Source: GCA-2732755 sp965228265
GTDB lineage: Bacteria > Planctomycetota > Phycisphaerae > Phycisphaerales > UBA1924
Direction: 5' to 3'
Length of the DNA stretch: 64,000 bases
NCBI GenBank assembly: GCA_965228265.1
Contig: OZ245804.1
Coordinates: 1,612,001 to 1,676,000, forward strand
Below are positions 25,754 to 34,350 of the stretch, piece by piece. The notes beneath the pieces were generated by a model, which was not told where the DNA came from, did not search any database, and saw nothing but the letters and a program-made list of their open reading frames with translations. Every line of letters starts with the position of its first letter. The stretch's first letter is position 1. A program made the translations under genes and the position numbers.

Positions 25754-26674
25754 ATGAACCGGACATCGACCGAAGGTCGCGCTCCCGCCGAGGTCAAGGC
25801 TGTGGGATCCGAATCGAAATCAAGCTCCGAACTCGGCCAGGCGCTCACCAAGCGCGTCACGCTCCGCACACTCCGAAAGTGGGCCGAGGCGGGCGAGCCA
25901 TTTGCCTGTCTGACGGCTTACGACGCCACGACCGCGCGATGGCTCGAACGCGCCGGCGTGCCCGTCCTGCTCGTGGGCGACAGCGGCGCCGAGGTCATCC
26001 TGGGTTTCGATCGCACGACCGACATGCCGCTGGATTTCGCTATCACCCTGACCGCCGCCGTCAAACGCGGCGCGCCCAACACGCTCGTGATGGCTGACAT
26101 GCCCTTCATGAGCTATCAGGCCAGCGCCGACCAGGCGATGGTGAACGCGGGCCGATTCTTGGTCGAGGGCAAAGCCGACTGCGTGAAACTCGAAGTGGAC
26201 GAGACCTTCGCACCGCTCGTCGACCGCATGACCCGCGCGGGCGTGCCGGTCTGTGCGCACGTCGGCGCCCGACCCTCGACGGCTGCCCTCGCTGGCGGGT
26301 ACGGGTCGGCAGGCCGGGTCGCGCGCGAAGCTGAGCAGATCGTCGCCGACGCGGTCGCGCTCGAGCAGGCCGGAGCCGTGCTGCTCCTGATCGAGGCGGT
26401 CCCCCCCGAGGTCACCGAGCGCGTGCTCCGCGAGACGAGCGTCCCCCTCATCGGTATCGGCGCGGGCCCCGCCTGTCACGGCCAGATCCTGGTGATCCAG
26501 GATCTGCTTGGAATGACCGACGCCCCGCCGAGGTTCGCCGAACGATCGGCCTCGCTCGGTGTTGAATACCAGAAGGCCGCGGCCGACTGGGTGAAACGCG
26601 TCTCACACCGCGACATCGGTGGCAAGGGCTACACGATGCGTGAGGGCGAGGTGGACCGTTTCTACAGCCAGTAA
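25754..26674 (+). CDS. panB: 3-methyl-2-oxobutanoate hydroxymethyltransferase
   Basis: A 306-residue enzyme transferring a hydroxymethyl group from methylene-THF to alpha-ketoisovalerate, the first step of pantothenate synthesis. Conserved blocks: FACLTAYDATTARWLERAGV, VLLVGDSGAEVILGFDRTTD, LVMADMPFMSYQASADQAMV, VKLEVD (for the usual VKLEGG), VCAHVGARPSTAALAGGYG, LLLIEAVPPEVTERV and IGIGAGPACHGQILVIQDLL. The first ~37 residues are an unusual polar extension before the core. Note E-V-D instead of E-G-G and V-G-A in place of the usual G-L-x. It is probably leaderless. No other pan genes are adjacent. Confidence 0.92.
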   Translation: MNRTSTEGRAPAEVKAVGSESKSSSELGQALTKRVTLRTLRKWAEAGEPFACLTAYDATTARWLERAGVPVLLVGDSGAEVILGFDRTTDMPLDFAITLTAAVKRGAPNTLVMADMPFMSYQASADQAMVNAGRFLVEGKADCVKLEVDETFAPLVDRMTRAGVPVCAHVGARPSTAALAGGYGSAGRVAREAEQIVADAVALEQAGAVLLLIEAVPPEVTERVLRETSVPLIGIGAGPACHGQILVIQDLLGMTDAPPRFAERSASLGVEYQKAAADWVKRVSHRDIGGKGYTMREGEVDRFYSQ

Positions 26675-26727
26675 GCCCATGCCGGGCGGGTCCGGGTGTC
26701 GTCTCTGGCGACGCAGGCCCCGTCCGA

Positions 26728-26733
26728 TAGACT
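26728..26733 (+). promoter_or_regulatory. Putative -10 box (TAGACT) of the htrA gene
   Basis: TAGACT in CCGATAGACTGGACAC lies about 215 nt before the htrA ATG. The 276-bp gap between panB and htrA otherwise shows no gene; an in-frame extension of htrA runs through it but lacks coding character. No good -35 is visible. Confidence 0.35.
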
Positions 26734-26950
26734 GGACACCCGTGCCGATGGCGCGGATCAGCCGGGCGGCGTCGTTCGGTGTGGGTTCGCAACCGGATCG
26801 CAAATTCCGGCGAACCCAGTCAGGTGCCGATGCCTTGACAAGGTGATCGGCGGCATGAGTGGAGCCCAGAGGGGTTCTGCCGGTAAGCAAGACGGAGCCG
26901 GGTTGCCGCGCAACGGCCGCGGATCGGCTCGGGCGGTGGAGGGAGTCTCC

Positions 26951-28372
26951 ATGCGGAAGTTCGTCGCGATCGGCCCGGCATTGGTGGTCTTTCTGGCCGT
27001 GGCAGCGGTCCTGTTCGCAGGTCCGGCCGCGGTCCGCCAGATGATCTTCGCCAGCACCACCGCAGAGGTCCTCCTGGCGCGCCAGTCGCTCGATACCGAC
27101 GACATCCTCGCCCGCATCGACCGCGCGATCACGAACATCGCCACCTCCGTCGAACCCTCCATCGTCCACATCGAGGTCAACATCAGCGACCCCGATTCCT
27201 TCCGCGGCATCGGTTCCTCCGGCGCGGGATGGGTGTACGACACCCAGGGCCACATCGTCACCAACGCACACGTCGTGAGCCGCGCCGACGCGATCCGCAT
27301 CGAATTCGCCGACGGCCGCACCATGATGGGCGAGCTCGTCGCCTCCGACGCATTCACCGACATCGCGATCGTCAAGATCGACCCGGGCGTCGGGCTCATC
27401 CCGATGCGCCGCGCCACCGGCGACCGCGTCGGCATCGGCGAGCGGGTCTTCGCCTTCGGCTCGCCCTTCAACTTCAAGTTCTCCATGAGCGAGGGCATCA
27501 TCTCGGGCCTCGGGCGCAACCCCGAAACCCGTGGCTCGGGCAACACGTTCACGAACTACATCCAGACCGACGCAGCCGTCAACCCGGGCAACTCGGGCGG
27601 GCCGCTGGTCGACATCCACGGCAAAGTCGTGGGCATGAACGTCGCCATCGCCACCGGACGCAACAGCTCGGGCGACCGCGAGGGGCAGAGCGCCGGCATC
27701 AGCTTCGCCATCCCGCTGGCGGTGATCGAGAGCGTCGTCGATCAGATCATCGAGACGGGCCAGGTCCGCCGGGGCTTCCTGGGCATCCGTGGAGGCGGGA
27801 ACATCGCTGCCGAGGTGCCCATCAAGGACCGCGACGGCAACTTCCACGGACAGGGCATCCTCGTCGGCAACGTCACGCCGGGACAAGCCGCCGACCGCGC
27901 GGGCATCCAGGAAAACGACATCATCGCCGAGATCGACGGCAACCGGATCACCAAGTGGCACCAGCTCCGCTCGGTCGTCTCGACCGCCAAGCCCGATTCG
28001 ATCATCGATGTCACCCTCTGGCGTGACGGCGAACAGATCGAACTCCCCGTCTCGCTCGCAGAGTTCCCCGAAGTGAACCTCTACGAAGACAGCGTCTTGC
28101 CGATCCTCACCCGACGCGCCGGGCTGGGCATCCGCGAGTACGCCTCGGGCGGGGTCTACGTTTCCGACGTCTTGAATCGCTTCCCAGCCCAGCGCGCCGG
28201 CTTCGAGCCCGAGCAGGAAATCATCTCGATCAACGGCGAAGAGGTCGCCGATCGACTCGCCGTCTTCGCGGCACTCGGCCGAGCGAACTTCATCTACGGC
28301 GAGCCGGTCGAGTTCGTGGTCATCGACACCGAGGGCAACGAGAAGACGCTCACTCTGCGTCTGACTCCCTGA
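26951..28372 (+). CDS. HtrA/DegP-family serine protease with two PDZ domains
   Basis: A 473-residue envelope protease. N-terminal signal anchor (MRKFVAIGPALVVFLAVAAV), trypsin-like domain with His in VTNAHVV, Asp in SDAFTDIAIVKID and Ser in AAVNPGNSGGPLVD. PDZ1 starts at GFLGIRGGGNIAAE and contains GILVGNVTPGQAADRAGIQE; PDZ2 contains GLGIREYASGGVYVSDVLNR and PAQRAGFEPEQEIISINGEE. Together these match periplasmic quality-control HtrA proteins. GGAGGGAG lies 5 nt before ATG 26951, the start chosen over longer in-frame candidates without signal peptides. Its 3' end overlaps the convergent YdjY gene by 23 bp. Confidence 0.92.
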   Translation: MRKFVAIGPALVVFLAVAAVLFAGPAAVRQMIFASTTAEVLLARQSLDTDDILARIDRAITNIATSVEPSIVHIEVNISDPDSFRGIGSSGAGWVYDTQGHIVTNAHVVSRADAIRIEFADGRTMMGELVASDAFTDIAIVKIDPGVGLIPMRRATGDRVGIGERVFAFGSPFNFKFSMSEGIISGLGRNPETRGSGNTFTNYIQTDAAVNPGNSGGPLVDIHGKVVGMNVAIATGRNSSGDREGQSAGISFAIPLAVIESVVDQIIETGQVRRGFLGIRGGGNIAAEVPIKDRDGNFHGQGILVGNVTPGQAADRAGIQENDIIAEIDGNRITKWHQLRSVVSTAKPDSIIDVTLWRDGEQIELPVSLAEFPEVNLYEDSVLPILTRRAGLGIREYASGGVYVSDVLNRFPAQRAGFEPEQEIISINGEEVADRLAVFAALGRANFIYGEPVEFVVIDTEGNEKTLTLRLTP

Positions 28373-29105
28373 CCGCCTCGGCTTGCCTCTGCTCGTCCAC
28401 CACACTCAGCACGAGAGTCATCTCCGTGCCGAACTCCGGGATGCGCTCGTTCACCGCAAACCAGATCGGGTCACCCATGTCAGCATGCGGACTCAGCACG
28501 GGCGTGCAGCCGACCGTCTCGGTGCCGCCAAGCTCCGTGCCGAATGTGCAGAGCCCGACAACGGTCCCCTCGGCGCGGGCCATGTACCACTCCTCGCCCG
28601 CGAACTCGCGCATCGACGAGCCGCCGAAGTAGAAACGAGGCTTGAGCGCACTGAACAGCTCGCCCGTCTCGGAGTTCTTGACCCACGTCGCGGGATCTTC
28701 GGTCACGGATTTGCCGTCTTTCTCGTAGCGGAAACGGACCGAAAGCTCGGGCCCCGTCGGGTCGACGCGTTTGAGCGGCTCGTCAGGGCCGTTCGCTTCG
28801 ATATATCCGGGCGAGCCCGGTTCAAGCCCGAGCAGTAGCAGAGCCGCGTGGACCTGTCTCGCCTCCGCGTTGAGCCCGATGAGCGCCTCGAAATCGCGCA
28901 CGCCGTGAGCCTCGGCGATCAGCTCGATCATGACGTCGGGCGTCTTCTCCTGGTGCGCATCGATCGGCACAAAGCCCGACACCTCGACCGCCCTCGCGTC
29001 GTAATCGACCACAACACCCTCGAACGGCTCGATGCGCCCGGTGCGCTCGGCTTCCGGCTCGGGCTGGAGGAAAACAAGCGCAGACAGTGCAAACGCGGCA
29101 ATCAT
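28350..29105 (-). CDS. YdjY domain-containing exported protein
   Basis: A 251-residue protein with a short N-terminal signal segment (MIAAFALSALVFLQPEPEAE). The middle (VVVDYDARAVEVSGFVPIDA, DVMIELIAEAHGVRDFEALI, ARQVHAALLLLGLEPGSPGY) matches the YdjY domain seen mainly in planctomycetes and a few enterobacterial proteins; its function is unknown. A second region (KPRFYFGGSSMREFAGEEWY) looks like a small beta domain. The ATG overlaps the murD stop as ATGA, so it is likely co-translated with murD. Confidence 0.8.
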   Translation of the reverse strand: MIAAFALSALVFLQPEPEAERTGRIEPFEGVVVDYDARAVEVSGFVPIDAHQEKTPDVMIELIAEAHGVRDFEALIGLNAEARQVHAALLLLGLEPGSPGYIEANGPDEPLKRVDPTGPELSVRFRYEKDGKSVTEDPATWVKNSETGELFSALKPRFYFGGSSMREFAGEEWYMARAEGTVVGLCTFGTELGGTETVGCTPVLSPHADMGDPIWFAVNERIPEFGTEMTLVLSVVDEQRQAEAVRESDAE

Positions 29106-30382
29106 CCGAGCGAGTCTACCAGATCACGGAACCGGTTCCCCCGGTCCTCGAAGCTGCGGAACTGATCGAACGACGCGCACCCGGGGCTCAACGCCACAGC
29201 ATCGCCCTCCTGCGCGTTCTCCGCTGCGAGCCGAACGGCTTCGCCGAGCGTGCCCACCGCCTCAACCCCCGCGAGCCGGGCGATCGTCTCGCCCGTCTGC
29301 CCGATGCAGTACAAAGCCGCGCCCCGGCTCAAAAGCTCGGCAATTGGCGCCAGATCCACGCCCTTGTCACTCCCGCCCACGATCAGGTGCACACGCGCCG
29401 GCAGAAGCGCCTCGAACGCCAGTCGCGTCGCCTCGGGCGTGGTCGACTTGCTGTCGTTGTACCAGCGGACACCCCTGTGCGTGCGCACATGCTCGAGGCG
29501 GTGGGGGAGGCCCCGGAACCCGGCGATGCCCGCGATGGCCCGCTCGCGATCGGCGCCGAGCGCCTCGCACGCCGCGAGAGCCGCCGAGGCGTTCACGCGG
29601 TTGTGCGCCCCGGGCGTGGCCAGCTCCGGGAGTGACTGGTCACTTCCAAGCTTGTGCGCACGCGCGTCGTCGATCTCAACGCCCGACCCGACGAGCAGTG
29701 TGCCCTTGTCCCTGAGCATCCGGGCGATGCCGAGCTTGCTTTGCGTGTAGTGCCCGACCGTGCCGTGCCAGTCGACGTGGTTGGGCGCAATATTGGTGAT
29801 GAGCGCGGCATCGAGAAACTGCCTGCGCTCCGTGCATCCGGGTTGGGCGAGCCACCAGAGCATGGCGCTCGAGAGTTCGAGGACAAGCGCAGCGTTCGCT
29901 GGGTGCTCTTCTCCGAGCAGACTCCCGCCGATGTTGCCGCCGAGAAGCGCGTGCACGCCCGCCGCGTTGAGCCCCGCGTGGATCATCGCGCTGGTGGTGC
30001 TTTTGCCGGAGGAACCCGTGACACCGATGAGGGTGCTCGAACGGGGGAGGGCATCAATGACCAGGCCGATCTCTGTCGTCACGCGCACGCCGGCGGCCCG
30101 CGCGGCTCGGATGAACCGGTTCTCCCAGGGCTTCTTCACCGCGGGGTTGGCCACGACCAGATCGCACGTCGTGAAGTCGCTCACGTTGTGCTCGCCGAGG
30201 CGAAGCGTCACAGCCCCGGAATCGACAAGATCGCGGATCGCTTCGAGTGACGTTGTCAGCTGCTCCGCTTGGGCCATGTCGGTGACGAGAACGTCGTAAC
30301 CGAGCGCACAGAGGTGACGGACCGCCCCGGCCCCGCCGCCGAAAGTACCGAGGCCCATCACCGTTGCCCGGCGTTCGTCCAT
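29102..30382 (-). CDS. murD: UDP-N-acetylmuramoylalanine--D-glutamate ligase
   Basis: A 426-residue Mur ligase adding D-Glu to UDP-MurNAc-L-Ala in peptidoglycan synthesis. N-terminal Rossmann part VMGLGTFGGGAGAVRHLCAL, ATP-binding LIGVTGSSGKSTTSAMIHAG, NIAPNHVDWHGTVGHYTQSK with the conserved DWHG, FRGLPHRLEHVRTHRGVRWY and NDSKSTTPEAT, which is diagnostic for MurD. Start ATG 30382 is favoured over GTG 30388: TAGAGT, whose TAG is the priA stop codon, ends 6 nt before 30382. Its presence supports a peptidoglycan wall in this planctomycete. No other dcw genes are next to it, so it lies outside a normal division/cell-wall cluster. Confidence 0.94.
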   Translation of the reverse strand: MDERRATVMGLGTFGGGAGAVRHLCALGYDVLVTDMAQAEQLTTSLEAIRDLVDSGAVTLRLGEHNVSDFTTCDLVVANPAVKKPWENRFIRAARAAGVRVTTEIGLVIDALPRSSTLIGVTGSSGKSTTSAMIHAGLNAAGVHALLGGNIGGSLLGEEHPANAALVLELSSAMLWWLAQPGCTERRQFLDAALITNIAPNHVDWHGTVGHYTQSKLGIARMLRDKGTLLVGSGVEIDDARAHKLGSDQSLPELATPGAHNRVNASAALAACEALGADRERAIAGIAGFRGLPHRLEHVRTHRGVRWYNDSKSTTPEATRLAFEALLPARVHLIVGGSDKGVDLAPIAELLSRGAALYCIGQTGETIARLAGVEAVGTLGEAVRLAAENAQEGDAVALSPGCASFDQFRSFEDRGNRFRDLVDSLG

Positions 30383-30391
30383 GCGCACACT

Positions 30392-32752
30392 CTAGAGCAG
30401 CGCGAGCGGGTCGACGTCGACCGCCGTTTTGGTGTCGCTCAGCAGCACGCCACGCTTGCGGAGGGTCTGCATCGCGGTCTGGAGCTTGCCCGAGTCGGGG
30501 GCGGTCAATTCGACAGCGATGCGGAAGTGGTCGGCGATCCGCTCGATCGGGCAGGGCATCGGGCCCATGAGCGAGATCAGGCCCCGCTCGACCAACTCGC
30601 TTGCCGCGTCGGCGATCGTCTGGGCACCGGCGCGGGCCTTGGCCAGGTCCTTGTCCCGGCAGACGATCCGTGCCATGCGCGTGGCGGGGGGCAGGCCGAT
30701 CGACTTGCGGAGTGTCAGCTCTTCTTGCGCAAATGTGTGGTAGTCGTGGTCGGCTGCGAGCACGATCGCAGGCGCGTCCGGCTCGAAGGTCTGGACGATC
30801 ACCTGGCCCGGGTTCTGGCCCCGCCCGGCTCTGCCGGCGACCTGCGAGACGAGCTGGAACGTGCGCTCGCCGGCGCGGAAGTCGGGCAGATTCAGAGCCG
30901 TGTCCGCCGAGAGCACCCCGACCAGACGGACGTTGGGCACGTCGAGCCCCTTGGCGATCATCTGGGTGCCAAGCAGCACGCGGATCTCCCCGCGCGCGAA
31001 TCGGGCGAGCGTCTCGAAGGCTTCGCGTCCTGAGCGCATGGCGTCGGCGTCGACGCGCACCAGTGTCTCCCCCGCGGTCAGGTGACACGCCTTGGGCATT
31101 TTCTGCGTGACCGCCTCGACGACCTCCTCCGCCCGCTGGGTGCCTGCGCCAAATTGTCGCAGCCTGCTCTGGCAGTCCGGGCACTTGGCGGGCATCTTCT
31201 GCTCGGCGCTGCAGTGGTGACAACGCACGTACCCCCCGGCGGCGAGGGAGGGCATTTTGTGCAGGACCATGCGCGTGGAGCAGTGGTGACACTCCAGCAC
31301 CCAGCCGCACTTGGACGACGTGCACCCGACGAACCCGGCGAGGCCTCGTCTGTTGAGCAGGAGCACGGCCTGTCCGCCTTCGGTGAGTGTGCGTTCGAGG
31401 GCGCGTTCGAGTGTGGGTCCGACCAGGAGTTCGGCCGGGGGCGCACAGTGGTGGAGATCCGCGAACTGTTGTCGTTCGTTGATCATGTCGACGATGCGGA
31501 CCTTTGGGAGCTTGCCGCCGCCGACGCGTTCGGGGAGCTGCCAGAGTTTGGAGCGTCCTGTTTCGACATTGGCCCACGACTCGAGCGAGGGGGTGGCGGA
31601 CCCGAGCAGGATGGGGCAGCCGGCGGTGTGCGCTCGGACGATGGAGACATCGCGCGCGTTGTAGCGGGGGAGCTGGTCCTGCTTGTAAGAGGAATCGTGC
31701 TCCTCGTCGACGATGACGAGCCCGAGGTTCTCGATCGGGGCGAAGATCGCCGAGCGTGCGCCGACGACGACGCGGGCCGAGCCGTCGAGCACGCTCGCCC
31801 AGGCGCTGTTGCGCTGGGCGGCGGTCAGACCCGAGTGCAGCACCGCGACATTGGCGGCCCCGAGGCGTGACTGCACGCGCCCGGCGGTCTGCGGGGTCAG
31901 GGCGATCTCGGGGACGAGCATGACGGCGTTTTGTCCCCGAGCGAGGACCTGCTCGATGAGCTGGAGATACACCTCGGTTTTGCCCGAGCCGGTCACCCCG
32001 AAGAGCAGGTGCGTGGCGAAATCGCCGAGCGTTGCGCCGACGCCCGAGATGACGGCGTTCTGCGCGGGAGTGGGTTCGAAATGGCGGGCGGCGTCGAAGA
32101 CGGTGTCGGAATCGAGCTGGCGCGAGCGCACGCTCGAGTGCGTGACCGGGCGGAGCAGGCCCGCCTTGACGAGGCGGTTGATCGGCGCGACGGTGCGCGA
32201 CTCGATGAGATCCGCGAGTGTGCGCGCGCTGGCGGGCCATGCGATGTCTTTGTGCTCGCGGAGAGCCGAGAGTGCGGACTTTGCGGTGGGTGGTAATTTG
32301 ACACCCTCGGGCGGGTTGTCGGAGAGGTCTTGGGCGGGCTCGAGTCGGACTTCGTGTCGGCGGCCGGTGTCGGCTTTGACGGCTGCGGGGATCATGCTCG
32401 CCAGGGTCATGCCGAGGGGGGCGACGTAGTACCTGGCGATCCATCGTCCGAGGCTGATGAGGTCTTGTGAGAGGACTTTGCCGTGGGCTTCGATGATGGG
32501 CTTGACGCGTTTGGGGTTGAAGCCTTCGAGGATTTCTGTGCCGCCGATGTCGACGACGATGCCCTCTGCTGGCTTGTTCCCCCGGCCGAGGGGGACACGG
32601 ACGCGTGTGCCGGGCTCGAGGTATTCATCGGATGAATAGGTGAGCCCGTCTTCGAACGGGTCTTTGAGTTCGACGCGGCGTTCGACGGCGACGCGGGCGT
32701 AGAAGGCCGCGGGGGCTTGTGGGTCATCGTGCTGTGGAAAGAGTGAGTCCAT
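30392..32752 (-). CDS. priA: Primosomal protein N' (replication restart helicase)
   Basis: A 786-residue superfamily 2 helicase that reloads the replisome at stalled forks. N-terminal DNA-binding domain (FYARVAVERRVELKDPFEDG; RVRVPLGRGNKPAEGIVVDI), Walker A LFGVTGSGKTEVYLQLIEQV, DEEH box IVDEEHDSSYKQDQLPRYNA, VLLLNRRGLAGFVGC, and a zinc-binding Cys cluster (CTSSKCGWVLECHHC ... CHHC ... CPDC) characteristic of PriA. C-terminal motifs LLGTQMIAKGLDVPNVRLVG and QVAGRAGRGQNPGQVIVQTF complete the helicase core. The stop overlaps the murD promoter. Divergent from carA. Confidence 0.95.
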   Translation of the reverse strand: MDSLFPQHDDPQAPAAFYARVAVERRVELKDPFEDGLTYSSDEYLEPGTRVRVPLGRGNKPAEGIVVDIGGTEILEGFNPKRVKPIIEAHGKVLSQDLISLGRWIARYYVAPLGMTLASMIPAAVKADTGRRHEVRLEPAQDLSDNPPEGVKLPPTAKSALSALREHKDIAWPASARTLADLIESRTVAPINRLVKAGLLRPVTHSSVRSRQLDSDTVFDAARHFEPTPAQNAVISGVGATLGDFATHLLFGVTGSGKTEVYLQLIEQVLARGQNAVMLVPEIALTPQTAGRVQSRLGAANVAVLHSGLTAAQRNSAWASVLDGSARVVVGARSAIFAPIENLGLVIVDEEHDSSYKQDQLPRYNARDVSIVRAHTAGCPILLGSATPSLESWANVETGRSKLWQLPERVGGGKLPKVRIVDMINERQQFADLHHCAPPAELLVGPTLERALERTLTEGGQAVLLLNRRGLAGFVGCTSSKCGWVLECHHCSTRMVLHKMPSLAAGGYVRCHHCSAEQKMPAKCPDCQSRLRQFGAGTQRAEEVVEAVTQKMPKACHLTAGETLVRVDADAMRSGREAFETLARFARGEIRVLLGTQMIAKGLDVPNVRLVGVLSADTALNLPDFRAGERTFQLVSQVAGRAGRGQNPGQVIVQTFEPDAPAIVLAADHDYHTFAQEELTLRKSIGLPPATRMARIVCRDKDLAKARAGAQTIADAASELVERGLISLMGPMPCPIERIADHFRIAVELTAPDSGKLQTAMQTLRKRGVLLSDTKTAVDVDPLALL

Positions 32753-32777
32753 GTGGTTGTGCGCGGGTTTGCGGCGC

Positions 32778-32786
32778 TAGACTCTA
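32778..32786. promoter_or_regulatory. Overlapping divergent -10 boxes of carA and priA
   Basis: TAGACT (+, 32778-32783) ends 7 nt before the carA ATG; TAGAGT (-, 32786-32781) lies about 28 nt before the priA ATG. They share three base pairs. carA appears leaderless; priA would have a short leader without a ribosome site. Confidence 0.5.
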
Positions 32787-32790
32787 TCCG

Positions 32791-33999
32791 ATGACCACGA
32801 ACGCCCCGTCTGCTTCGCCTGCCGCTGGTTCTGGCCGCTTGGCCTTGGCCGATGGGACAGTTTTTCGAGGGCGGCCCTTCGGGGCCACCGGGCAGAAGAT
32901 TGTCCGGGCTGCCGAGGTGGTCTTCAACACCGCGATGACCGGCTATCAGGAGTCGCTGACGGACCCGTCCTACACGGGGCAGATCCTGGTGTTCACGGCT
33001 CCGCTCATCGGCAATACGGGCGTGAACGCGGAGGATGTGGAGTCGACGAGCGTGCAGGTTTCGGGCATGGTCTGCCGGGAGCTGGCGCGGCGGCACAGCA
33101 ACTACAGGGCGAGCGAGGACCTGGAGACGTACCTGCGTAAGCAGGGTGTGCTCGGGCTCGAGCGGGTTGATACGCGGGCGCTGACGCGGGTGCTGCGGGC
33201 ACACGGCGTGATGGCGGGCGTGATCACGGATGACGAGTCGATCAGCGATGCGGAGCTGGTGGACCGGGCGAAGAACGCGCCGGCGATGGCTGGTGCGAAT
33301 CTGGTGACCGGGGTCGGCTGCTCGGCTGAGGAAAGCTGGGACGACGGGCTGGGCGAGTGGTACCCGGGACAGGATGCCGACGCGGAGGCGCCGGTGATTC
33401 TTGCGGTGGACTGTGGGGCCAAGCACAACACGCTTCGCCATCTCGTGGCGCGGGGGTGTGTGGTGAAGAAGATCCCGTTCGGCTTTGATCCGGACGAGGT
33501 GCTCCGGCGGTTTGAGGCGGGCGAGGTGCAGGGGCTGTTCGTGTCGAATGGTCCGGGCGATCCCGCGGCGGTGAACCAGGTGATCGAGTCGCTGAAGCGG
33601 CTGATGGCCGACGACGCGCCGAAGATTCCGATCCTTGGGATCTGCCTGGGGCACCAGCTGCTGGCGTTGGCTTCGGGTGCGAAGGCGTTCAAGCTTCCGT
33701 TCGGGCATCGCGGGGCGAACCAGCCGGTGCGGAATGATGTGACGGGTCGTGTCGAGATCACGAGCCAGAACCATGGGTTTGCGATCGATGCGGGATCTTT
33801 GGATCCGAAGACGAGTGTCGCGACGCACACGCACTTGAATGATGGGACACTTGCGGGCTTTGCGCGTCGTGATCGGCCGGTGCTTGCGGTGCAGTACCAC
33901 CCAGAGGCGTCGCCCGGGCCTCATGACGCTGGGTATGTGTTCGACAGGTTCTTGGACCTGGTTCGGGGCACAAAGTCCGTACCGGCGGGGCAACTGTAA
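32791..33999 (+). CDS. carA: Carbamoyl-phosphate synthase small subunit
   Basis: A 402-residue glutaminase subunit that releases ammonia for the CarB synthetase in pyrimidine and arginine synthesis. N-terminal domain with LALADGTVFRGRPFGATGQK, VFNTAMTGYQESLTDPSYTG and FTAPLIGNTGVN; C-terminal class I amidotransferase with nucleophile Cys in ILGICLGHQLLALASGAKAF, SQNHGFAID and the His/Glu pair in AVQYHPEASPGPHDAGYVFD. ATG 32791 lies 7 nt after a TAGACT -10 box with no ribosome site. No carB follows; the next genes are secreted proteins, so the large subunit is encoded elsewhere. Confidence 0.95.
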   Translation: MTTNAPSASPAAGSGRLALADGTVFRGRPFGATGQKIVRAAEVVFNTAMTGYQESLTDPSYTGQILVFTAPLIGNTGVNAEDVESTSVQVSGMVCRELARRHSNYRASEDLETYLRKQGVLGLERVDTRALTRVLRAHGVMAGVITDDESISDAELVDRAKNAPAMAGANLVTGVGCSAEESWDDGLGEWYPGQDADAEAPVILAVDCGAKHNTLRHLVARGCVVKKIPFGFDPDEVLRRFEAGEVQGLFVSNGPGDPAAVNQVIESLKRLMADDAPKIPILGICLGHQLLALASGAKAFKLPFGHRGANQPVRNDVTGRVEITSQNHGFAIDAGSLDPKTSVATHTHLNDGTLAGFARRDRPVLAVQYHPEASPGPHDAGYVFDRFLDLVRGTKSVPAGQL

Positions 34000-34063
34000 A
34001 ACTAGGTAATCTTCGTTGCCGTAAAGGGTTCCGGCATCTGGCCGGATGGCTCTCATTTTGTGC

Positions 34064-34091
34064 TTGCAATTGGTGGTGAGGCCTGTATATT
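34064..34091 (+). promoter_or_regulatory. Promoter of the first dockerin-type gene
   Basis: TTGCAA (34064-34069), a 16-bp spacer and TATATT (34086-34091). The gene starts at 34351, so the transcript would carry a leader of about 250 nt. Confidence 0.55.
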
Positions 34092-34097
34092 CGTTGA

Positions 34098-34350
34098 GGC
34101 TGCACTCATTCCGGAGGAGTCTGAGTGGGGCCGAGGTAGAGGAGAGGACCTTTCTTGGTCCTTCGTAGAGAGGTAACGCTTGTTCAACACGCACGGTGCC
34201 CGGAGAAGTTCCGGTGTGTGGGCAGGTAAGTGGGTGGCGCCGGTTTGGTGCCATTCAAAGTTTGTAGTGGTTGATCAAGTTCGTCGAGGGTTCTCTTCGG
34301 CGATCCTGAACAGTCTGGTTGTGGTATCTGTCACTTAGAGGAGTCTCCAT
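34098..34350 (+). other. Long structured 5' leader of the dockerin-type gene
   Basis: This stretch without a gene contains two clear hairpins: AGGACC/GGTCCT at 34145-34162 and TGGCGCC/GGTGCCA at 34235-34253. The ribosome site AGAGGAG (34337-34343) lies 7 nt before the ATG. I do not recognise a known riboswitch. The leader may stabilise the message or control secretion-protein translation. Confidence 0.4.

Noticed and set aside
26696..26950. In-frame N-terminal extension of the htrA gene
   Set aside because: It lacks a signal peptide and ribosome site, while ATG 26951 has both GGAGGGAG and a signal anchor.
29105..29118. TAGACT 7 nt before the YdjY-gene ATG as another leaderless promoter
   Set aside because: It lies within murD codons and the two genes overlap as ATGA, so coupling is a sufficient explanation; not counted among the leaderless set.
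30054..32444. Long minus-strand frame overlapping priA (796 codons)
   Set aside because: Out of frame with priA, Arg/Pro-rich low-complexity translation; priA motifs in the other frame are unambiguous.
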